A DNA stretch of 24,308 nt from contig BFEA01000937.1 of assembly GCA_003427395.1 (NCBI GenBank), positions 408,403 through 432,710 of the forward strand, written 5' to 3'. Positions 17,340 through 24,308 of the stretch are shown here, one piece after another; positions within the stretch are counted from its first letter, which is position 1; each line of letters begins with the position of its first letter. The stretch comes from Chara braunii (taxonomy: Eukaryota > Streptophyta > Charophyceae > Charales > Characeae). Below the pieces are notes generated by a model. It was given only the letters and a program-made list of their open reading frames with translations. It searched no databases and was not told the DNA's origin. Both the position numbers and the translations under genes were made by a program.

Positions 17340-18284
17340 AAAGAGAGGATAGTATCTTTGCCAGAACAGGAAAGGGCATTCACAGGATAGGATGTTGTAC
17401 TAATNAAAAAACAAAAGAGAGACAAACAGAAAGAGAGGATAGTATCTTTGTCAGAACAGGAAAGGATCCTCTGTGCACACACGGCCTCACCAGGTTCAAT
17501 TGCGCGCGCGCACACAGCTANCTTTGGCTGCGATCCCATCCTCAACCCGCGCGTGGACAGGAAGCATGAGGTAATACATCCAACGACAGCAAAACTCGAA
17601 CGCCCAAAATGTGCCACGTGGACACAGGGCTGAGGATATCAATCTTACAACGACAGCAAAACACAGACTCCCAAAATGTGCCACGTGCACGCAGGGCTGC
17701 GGATATCAATCATCCGTCCCGGATTTTGATGGGGCTGGGAATCTACACAGCACCTGTGGTGGCCCGAATGCACTCAAAATGTTGGATCAGCAGGAACGTA
17801 TCTGGGCCGTTGCGCAGTCCAANTCCACACATTTTTTCACAAGCTCCCTTTCGTGGTTTCGAGTTTCGCCCTGCCGCAGGCGGGCGGATTCGAGTTGGAC
17901 AGCGACCTTTCGTAGAAAACTCTTCACTGACACATGGTGTGGCTATTCATAAATGCCAAAAAACTAGTTTTCTACACTGGTGTGGCGAGGCCAGTAGTGC
18001 CAGTGTGAGTACGCTCTAGGTTCGATAGTTTCCCTCAGAACAAAAAACTGAGGGCATACTCACACTGGACCAAAGGTCTGTTCCTATCGTGCTGGCAGCA
18101 GCGCTCTCTCTATGAATACCCGAGTCAGCAAGATAAAAGCGGGCCCTCTTTTTGTGGTCGGGTTTTTTTTTTTTCCAGGCATACAAATGATGTTCCTTTT
18201 TTTTTCCTCTATTTTTTTAAAAGCCCAGGTTGTTGTAGAGGTGGGATACTAGACAGATCAAAGGCCCCCACACAATAATCACTG

Positions 18285-19774
18285 TGTGACACCCCGGCCT
18301 AGGCTGCGGGCATTTCGGACGCTGCGGCCGAGATTCTCGGCCGCCGCAGCCGATGAGGCCCAGTCCGCAGCCTGGTTTTTCAATATTTCCCCCCCCCCCT
18401 TAAAAATACGTAAAAATATATATATATATGTATGGGGGTGTAGGGCTTGGAAAACCCTACACTTCTATATTTGCTTTTTTGGAATCCGACTTTGTTTAAG
18501 ATTTTTACAAAATCAAAAACTAAAACCGATAAAAAAAAAAAAAAAAAAGCAGGATTTTTTTTTGTCATTTTTTATCATGAGATATATGGTCCCCAAGTCG
18601 TTTGTTTCTTTTTTTTAATGAATCCCAGTTTTTTTAAGGGAAATGAGGTGTTAAAAAAAAAAACAGATGCAAAATTTCAAAAAAAAAAAAAAAAAAAAGG
18701 TTTGATTGATTGATTGATTGAGTGTGACTGTGCAAGGAACATGAATATGGACGAAGCACAGAAATCCAGATTGCAAAATCACACCGAAGTCCAAGTAGTC
18801 AAAACAAGAGCAGATAGCACAATGGAACCGTGTAACCATCCATTTGAGAATGATAAAGAAGAATCCTGAGTCAATGTCCAAGCCCATCAGGGCAACACCA
18901 ACAGCATAACCCAATGTAGCTCTCTCTCTTGAATGGCGCCAGGCGCCCTACCTACTCTACAGCCTAACACTACAACTACTACAGTATGAAAGCAACCAGA
19001 CAACTTGACGACCCGCGAGTGNTGATGTCANCACCAATGCCGACCTCCCATCTCCACCAGGTACGTCTCCCACTTCACCCACACTCTCCCTTGTTATCCC
19101 ACACAGCGCCNTTCACCTCCNAAGAACCACCTTCGCCCTTCCTCCTGTGCGCCCACAGGCAGCCCGGCTATGGCCGCCAGTGCCCTGCTCCCAGGCAGCG
19201 CTCTACCGCTTAGCGCTTGCCTGCCCTGCTCAGCCTAGNGCAGCGCAGCACACTTGCAACGCAGCAGCGTGCCGGCNTNGCTCGCAATGGCCAAGATCCC
19301 CTGCCCACTCGCCCTGCTTGCCTATATGCCAGTGTTGCGTGTGGGCGGCCTCCCTTCAGCCTGCGCCTGGGCCACAGTACCTGAACCCAGGTCCGATGCG
19401 GTTGGGGCCCGGGAGATGCAGTTGTGCCTCCTTCATCAGGGCCTGCAGCCAGATTCAGATAGTGGGCCGGTTTCCCATTGGCATTTTCGGCCTCTCTTTC
19501 CAGTATGCAATACCGGCCTCACGTTTATGTGCCCAGGGCCTAACCAACTCGGGGGCCCTGGGATTTCTGCATTTGCAGAGCTCCGATACTCGGTGCCTCC
19601 AACCAACTGGCGTGCTGCAACTGGATGGACCCCACTTCGAGAAATGTTTGCACAAAGGGCTCTTGTTGATTTGCTGGCCCGCCTTCACTTAGGGCGGGCA
19701 CGAGGCTTGCTGCGGCCTTAGCCCAGAACATGTACATCATGGCAAGGCCCCTTCTTGAGGGCTCAATCCTCACA
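18285..19774 (-). other. Probable 3' LTR of Gypsy element 2 (~1.49 kb)
   Basis: On the plus strand it starts TGTGACACCCC and ends CCTCACA, so on the element strand it opens with TGTGAGGATTGAGCCC and closes with GGGGTGTCACA, giving TGTGA/TCACA inverted termini. It lies 37 bases after the pol stop codon, across a polypurine run. The LTR contains the AT-rich block shared with the window start (18395-18728), poly-T/poly-A tracts, and a CpG-poor to GC-rich transition near 18930. Its short reading frames are not considered genes. The five bases outside its left edge are CACTG, a possible target duplication whose partner would lie beyond the window. Confidence 0.6.
18395..18728. repeat. AT-rich dispersed repeat, copy 2
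   Basis: Same order of landmarks as 57-515: AATACGTAAAAATATATATA, GGGGGTGTAGGGCTT, GGAATCCGACTTTGTTTA, GAGATATATGGTCCC, GGGAAATGAGGTGTT, and a short TTGA array ending in GAGTGTG. Confidence 0.8.
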
Positions 19775-19790
19775 TTCCATCCCCCTTAGC
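19775..19790 (-). other. Polypurine tract, Gypsy element 2
   Basis: Minus strand reads GCTAAGGGGGATGGAA immediately before TGTGAGG. This is the standard site for plus-strand DNA priming next to a 3' LTR, 22 bases after the pol stop codon. Confidence 0.6.
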
Positions 19791-19811
19791 TTCGAAAGTC
19801 CGCTGAGATGC

Positions 19812-20050
19812 TTACTTCGCAGGTGCCTTCCCTTTTAGCATTCTTTCATATTCTGCCACCACTTGAGGAGCTGTCTCAATCAGTTCCTCTCTAGTAAACC
19901 ATCGATCTTCCTTTGGATCTGTATGATGCCTGAATCTGATGCAATACTCCCGCTTGGGTTTTGGAGGTCTTCCTCTACCCAATGGCTTCTGAACAGGCAG
20001 ATCTCGGTGATCCACAATGTCGTCGATGTCCACTTGACCATCCATGGTTG
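19812..20050 (-). pseudogene. Chromodomain at the Gypsy element 2 integrase C terminus
   Basis: The last ~75 residues read VDIDDIVDHRD, then a Gly/Arg/Pro-rich insert (GRGRPPKPK), EYCIRFRHHTDPKEDRWFTR, and an amphipathic helix ending VVAEYERM. This is the layout of a chromodomain (strand, strand with EYxI, charged-Trp segment, C-terminal helix). In chromoviruses such domains bind modified histones and direct integration to heterochromatin. This part of the frame (codons after 20669) is free of stops. Confidence 0.8.
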
Positions 20051-20179
20051 GGGGCAGCATCGATCTCCTTGAACGGAATTGATCAGTCTCAGCGAAAGGT
20101 GCAAGCTTTGAGGCATGAAAGACAGGGTGAGTGCGTAGGTGTCCAGGGATACGGATAACAGAGGTAGGTCCATCCATCT

Positions 20180-21308
20180 CATCCCCCCCTACACTTAGAA
20201 CTTCCCAGGGACCAAAATACTGAGGCATTACTTTACGAGAGATCCCGAACTCTTGTCCTAGCTCACTAGCCTTGACCCAGACACGTTCCCCTACGTGAAA
20301 TGAGGACTGTCGTCGATGCTTGTTCTCAGAAGCAATCATTGTTTGCTGAGCTTTCTTGATATGCTCGACAACTTGCTGCATCAACTTCTCATACTGCACA
20401 CCATACTCAAGTGTGCCTGGAGTTGCAGAGGATCGGTTTTCGGGTAGGAGGAAGTCCTGAGCTGATCTAGGCTTCCATCCCAAGTGCAGCTGGTTAGGAC
20501 TGACGCCGGTACTGTTGTGTACAATATTGTTGTACAGGCTGGCGATGAGAGGTAACTTCTCATCCCAATCATCCTGGCTCGGCTTGATGTAATGCCTCAG
20601 CAAGTGCTGTACAACTCTGTTCATTTGCGCGGCCTGTTCGTTGGCTTCGGGATGATTCCCTGAAGTCATCTGAAGTTGACTGCCTATCTGCTCANCAGTC
20701 TTCTTCTAGAGCTCACTTGTGAATCGGACATCTCTGTCACTAACGATTGACTTTGGAAGTCCAAAATCACGCACCCAGTTGTCCATAAACAACTTGATGA
20801 CGTGGTCAGTCCTTGCGGTCTCTGGCATGGCAACTAGTCTAGCGTACTTGGTGAATCGATCGATGATGACGAAGATGTGCCTCTTGCCACTCTTACTGGT
20901 CACCAGGGTGTCCATGAAATCCATGGGAACACTCTGTCNTGGACCAGCGGGGATAGGTAAGGGCTTCAACAATCCAAGTGGTGCTTGAGTGCGCGGCTTG
21001 TCCCGCTAGCAGACCTGACAGGTCTCTACATACTTCTTTGCGTCATCTAGCATTCCAGGCCACCAAANTCACTGTACTAGATTGACACTCATCTTTTTGT
21101 AGCCAAAATGTTCGGTTGCGTCGTAACATTCTTCTATAAATACTCTACGCAAACTCTCACTTAATGGAACTACTAACCTTTTACACCCGGCCTTATCAAG
21201 AAAGAGTAACCCATCCACCATCATAAACTCATTCTCTGTGNCCTTGTCTTTTGCCTGAAGTTTGCGGATGATGTCCATCGTGACAGGGTCTTCCTGATAG
21301 GCTCCCAC
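20180..21308 (-). pseudogene. Gypsy element 2 integrase
   Basis: Zinc-binding HHCC region: the first His is replaced by Tyr (ECYDATEHFG), the second His is kept, and both Cys (VETCQVC) are kept. It is followed by TGA and TAG stops. Catalytic core: DFMDTLVTSKSGKRHIFVII (first Asp) and IVSDRDVRFTSEL (second Asp). The third acidic residue, in the position usually written GQTE or GQAE after HPEAN, reads EQAA, so the catalytic Glu appears replaced by Ala. The C-terminal region has GERVWVKASELGQEF, KVMPQYFGPWEV and THPVFHASKLAPF, typical of this clade. Confidence 0.88.
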
Positions 21309-21326
21309 CAGCGATTGAGTTACTTC

Positions 21327-21860
21327 CTAAGATACACCAAACTCATAAACTAGCGCCCCTAGGTAGTCTGCTCTACGAGATAGCGCATCTGCAACCTTGT
21401 TGTACTCTCCCTTCAGATACTCAAGCTTGAATTCATAATGATCTTTGACCTCAATCAAGCGCTTGAGTGCATCAGAAAGAGCCGGTTGAGTCTTGATCCA
21501 TTTGAGTGTCTGATGGTCAGTTCTCAAGTAGAAGAACCGTCCCAACAGAAAATGTCTCNAATGGACAAGTGNCTTGTAGAGAGCATAGAGTTCCCTTTCC
21601 TAGGTGGACTTTGTCAATTTCTTCGATGACATTTTCTTGCTCATGTACTCAATCAGTCTCAACTCCTTCCCATCCTGTTGAGCCAGCACTGCGCCAATGC
21701 CGTATTGGCTTGCGTCAGTGGTTACTATGAATGGCTTTTGAGGATCGGGAACCATGAGGACCTCATGATTCATGAGTGCATGCTTCAATTGTTTGAAAGC
21801 ATCCTCGCACTCATCACTCCAGTCCCACGCTGTGTCAAGTCGACTTAGATCTGTCAAAGG
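21327..21860 (-). pseudogene. Gypsy element 2 RNase H domain
   Basis: Contains PFIVTTDASQYGIGAVLAQQ (first catalytic Asp present), a TAG stop at 21602-21600 just before ERELYALYK, then LLGRFFYLRTDHQTLKWI (TDHQ motif present) and EYNKVADALSRRADYL, the standard end of Gypsy RNase H. The domain degrades RNA in RNA/DNA hybrids during reverse transcription. Confidence 0.88.
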
Positions 21861-21879
21861 AGAGGCGACTGTAGAATAG

Positions 21880-22640
21880 TTCTTTACGAAGTTCCTATAG
21901 TAGCCGCACATTCCTAAGAAAGATCTGACCTCAGTAACAGTCTGAGGTCGTGGCCAGTCCCTGATACTAGTCACTTTCGCATCTTCCGGCCTAATCCCTT
22001 CCGCGGATACTTCATGACCCAAGTATAAGATCTTAGTACATCCGAACTCACACTTCTCTAGATTGACCTTATACTTGTGTTGTCGCAAGAGTGAGAGTAC
22101 AGTCTCAACGTGTTGTGCATGCTCTTCGACAGAATTACTAAAGATCAGAATATCATCGAGATAAACAACGGCAAAGTTATCTAAGCGGTCGTGGAAGATC
22201 CTATTCATGGCGTGCTGGAATGTACCCGGCGCGTTACAAAGGCCAAAGGGCATCACAACAAACTCATAAAGACAATATCTGGTCTGAAATGCAGTCTTGT
22301 GTTAATCCTCAGGTCTTATTGCGATTTGATGGTAGCCGGATTTTAGATTTATCTTGCTATAGTACTTGCATCCTTCCACCCTATCCAATAGGTCGTCTGT
22401 GCGAGGTAGAGGCTCTGCGTTCTTCACTGTGATCGCATTGAGGCCTCTATAGTCAATGCACATGCTCAATGTACCCCCCTTCTTTGGTACAAATAGTACT
22501 GGTGATCCATAGGGGGAAGTACTCGGCCGGATCCATCCCTTCTCTGTCAGCTCTTTCAGTTGTCGCCGAAGTTCATCCAACTAGGCCGGGGCCATCCTAT
22601 AGATCCTTCCCTTTGGGGTTTTACTCCCTGGAATGATTTC
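21880..22640 (-). pseudogene. Gypsy element 2 reverse transcriptase domain
   Basis: Landmarks: [45 protein letters not shown], the motif A region [32 protein letters not shown], catalytic VVYLDDILIFS, KCEFG, and YLGHEVSAEGIRPE. The Asp normally found in the first catalytic position (IDLKSG in relatives) is Asn here, consistent with a G-to-A change. The YLDD motif is intact. A TAG stop lies between the RT N-terminus and core, and a TAA lies after IRPED. Confidence 0.9.
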
Positions 22641-22775
22641 TATGGCGTGGACAACCTCCCTTTCTACGATTCCTGTAGGCTCCTCGAACAGATCAGGGAA
22701 CTTAGCAACGACGTGTTCTATCTCTGGGGGAGTTTTAACGGCCGCCCCTTTCTCAGAGACATACACTAGGTACAT

Positions 22776-23600
22776 ACCCTCCCAGAACAGTTAGGAAACG
22801 TGGCCACATACATTGAGTTAAGTCCTGGTGTGAGTTACCATGCCCTTTAGAGGTAACCAACCGTTCCCGAAGGTGAACATGAAAATGTCTGTGGTGTTTG
22901 CTTTTGTTTGTGTTGCTGATTTTCCTGGTTCGTTTTCCCTCTGCAAATATTTTCTTCATCTTTTGGAGAATCTTTCCTGAGAAGGGACAGGGACGATGGG
23001 GCGAGGTCGCACTGGCCAGGAGGATTGGATATAGCGCCTGAATGGGAATCTGGACGCGTCTGTGGCAAAGTGCAAGAATCCGTGATTCATCTACTAGTTT
23101 TCCGCATCTCTGGCTATAACCCATCCCCACATTCACGCACTTTGTCCAACCATGGTGGGACCTGGTCTCTGGACCCTGTGTGCAGTCTAGCCGCCGAAGC
23201 CGGGTAATGGCCCCTATAAAGTCCGGCTTGATATGCTTGCATAGTCCCTAGTGAAAGGTTGATTTTTTTCTTGATTTGTGAATGAAATTTGAGTTAAAAA
23301 AAAAAAACGAGAAAAAAAAAGAAAGGTTGAATTTTGGCGATAGACGAGGAATTCTCCAAAATGAAATTTAAAGAGGAAGGGTTGAATTGTGGTCAATTAA
23401 ATAGACGAGAGGAATTTTCCAAAACGATAAAAGGGAAAACTCCCCCTGTGATTGCTCCCCCGTTCAATCGCACACATCCCCAGCCGGATGACCATTCTGG
23501 CAGTGAGGCCTCCGCTCCCCAGCATCAGCATCAGCATTACCGGACAGAGAAGTGAGGGTGTGCAAGCGAGGAGAATTATAGTGAGCGTAGGGGGTACTCA
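22776..23600. other. Unassigned stretch right of Gypsy element 2
   Basis: About 825 bases. A 127-codon minus-strand frame (23136-22753) overlaps the Gypsy start in a different frame. It resembles no family I recognise and is probably fortuitous. A/T-rich tracts occur at 23265-23330. A short direct repeat GGAATTCTCCAAAATGA/GGAATTTTCCAAAACGA with GTTGAATT lies at 23348 and 23411. Gag/protease would be expected here if element 2 were complete, but none is seen. Confidence 0.45.
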
Positions 23601-23619
23601 CGCAAGCACTAACGGCAGG

Positions 23620-24110
23620 ACCTGGATGTATCTGGCCTCAATTACGTCCATATCATGATGTAAGTAAGAAAGTCCCTATGCGTGTGAGCACCCCGTGAGA
23701 ATGAGAATGGGACTTCATGAAGGCATAATTAGAAAGGGAAAAAAGACAAAAGGGGATCCATCTGTTGGTCCATTATTCATGTTTTGTCCATCCGCCGTCC
23801 AGAGTCATCTGTCCGTCCATCCATCTAAATAAAACCATCGGGCCAAGCTGCTCTACTCAATGTTCGACGTGTATCTGTACGGTGTAACTGCCCAGACCAG
23901 ACATACGTTCCCGCTGATCCAACATCTTGAGTGCATCTGGATCACCACCGGGTCCAAATACATTTCGAATATGGTGTACTAGAAAGGGGAACGTGGCACA
24001 TTTTGGGAGCTCTACTTTTGCTTTCGTTGGCTGTATCATGTCACCTGGGGCGTCCAGACGCAGGTTACAGATGGGATCGCAGCCAAAGCTAGCTGTCCGC
24101 CGTGTGCGCA
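23620..24110 (+). repeat. Third, diverged copy of palindrome-arm sequence
   Basis: GGGATCGCAGCCAAAGCTAG at 24073 is identical to the left arm at 11515. GCTGATCCAACATCTTGAGT at 23913 matches 11286, and GTGGCACATTTTGGGAG at 23993 matches about 11393. TGTATCTGGCCTCAATTACG near 23625 resembles CACATCTGACCTCAAAATGA near 13048. All are in left-arm orientation, but the last block precedes the others rather than following them, so the order is rearranged. There is one GGCACATTTTGGG block here, whereas the arms show a tandem pair or its remnant. Confidence 0.8.
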
Positions 24111-24308
24111 GTTTGATGTTGGACCCACACCCATCAGTTGGTACACCCATCAGAATTGTTGAGATACAGTCCCATGTTTGAATCCAGATGCAACAGAGAT
24201 GACTAGAATGAAATCATTCTGAATTCCCTGGGGCCGGTCAGGTCAATGATTTATTATTATTATTATTATTATTTTATTTTTTTTTGGGTCAGGGAAATAA
24301 GGATATCT
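24111..24308. other. Window end, non-coding, (ATT)n tract
   Basis: A short direct repeat CCCATCAG near 24130 and 24147 (within ACACCCATCAG). TTATTATTATT array at about 24250-24275, followed by T-rich DNA. No gene seen. Confidence 0.6.

Larger units (their letters stand above)
15339..18284 (-). repeat. Right arm of giant inverted repeat (~2.9 kb)
   Basis: Reverse-complement partner of 10804-13704. It holds the mirrored MITE, the mirrored nested inverted-end module and the ~33-bp minisatellite. Private to this arm are a ~56-bp tandem duplication in 16545-16655 (TCGACCAAATGTCTTCAGCC repeated) and a second copy of the TGAGGGCATACTCACACTAG hairpin half near 15657. The arm ends exactly where the probable LTR of Gypsy element 2 begins (TGTGACACCCC at 18285), so its outer tip may have been cut by that insertion. 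Confidence 0.9.
19812..22775 (-). pseudogene. Ty3/Gypsy chromovirus pol pseudogene (element 2)
   Basis: One reading frame of 988 codons from the first visible ATG (22775) to a TAA at 19814-19812, interrupted by seven in-frame stops (near 22581 TAG, 22302 TAA, 21600 TAG, 21327 TAG, 21069 TGA, 21006 TAG, 20706 TAG) and no frameshift. Domain order on the minus strand: RT N-terminus (FPDLFEEPTG, RMAPA), RT core, RNase H, integrase, chromodomain. This order is diagnostic of Ty3/Gypsy chromoviruses. Gag and protease are not found upstream: the frame hits TAA just before the ATG, and recognisable Gypsy sequence ends near 22790, so the element is also 5'-truncated or disrupted there. Several single N bases fall inside. 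Confidence 0.93.

Noticed and set aside
18986-19721. Plus-strand frames of 155-181 residues inside the probable LTR
   Set aside because: Overlapping frames with ambiguous bases, Ala/Pro/Leu-rich composition and no domain; they lie in a non-coding LTR position.
22753-23136. 127-codon minus-strand frame as a possible Gypsy gag or protease
   Set aside because: No CCHC knuckle, no Asp protease motif, and it is out of frame with the adjacent pol sequence.

Overview
This window looks like repeat-dominated nuclear DNA of a eukaryote, most likely of the green lineage. It holds a plant-type L1 LINE (ORF1 with a DUF4283-like fold and zinc knuckle, then an AP-endonuclease/RT ORF2), a chromodomain-bearing Ty3/Gypsy element, very long microsatellites, and no recognisable host gene. 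A streptophyte alga, bryophyte or lycophyte would fit, but the species cannot be fixed from sequence alone. Every credible protein-coding stretch lies on the minus strand, is retroelement-derived and is broken or partial. No rRNA, tRNA, CRISPR or bacterial-type operon was seen.

Layout. 1-640: AT-rich repeat and microsatellites. 640-3684: GC-rich, tandem-repeat-laden non-coding DNA (a 16-bp repeat with an 81-bp higher-order period, a ~50-bp CpG-rich minisatellite, a degenerate ATGGTCG repeat). Its right part is probably the 3' LTR of Gypsy element 1. 3795-~4740: C-terminal integrase of Gypsy element 1, fused in the same orientation to a LINE cut off inside its reverse transcriptase (~4738-9640, reading right to left). 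9641-10223: probable LINE 5' untranslated region. 10224-10651: a MITE-like element with ~30-bp terminal inverted repeats.

~10804-18284: a giant inverted repeat. Arms of about 2.9 kb (left ~10804-13704, right ~15339-18284) flank a ~1.6-kb spacer full of (TA)n, (AG)n, (CT)n and poly-G. Both arms carry, at mirrored positions, the same 401-bp relative of the MITE. Each copy sits in the second unit of a direct duplication whose first unit preserves the empty target site, which shows a 3-bp TTT target duplication. The arms also hold a nested inverted-end module, a ~33-bp minisatellite, recurrent small hairpins and arm-specific tandem duplications.

18285-19774: probable 3' LTR of Gypsy element 2. 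19812-22775: its pol gene (RT, RNase H, integrase, chromodomain), in a single frame with seven stop codons and no frameshift, and with several catalytic residues replaced. 22776-24308: non-coding DNA that includes a third, diverged copy of part of the giant-palindrome sequence (about 23620-24110).

The genes do not form a pathway. The window is a nested transposon graveyard. Its most original content is the 7.5-kb palindromic, foldback-like structure and the MITE family in which terminal and subterminal repeats appear to have changed together.
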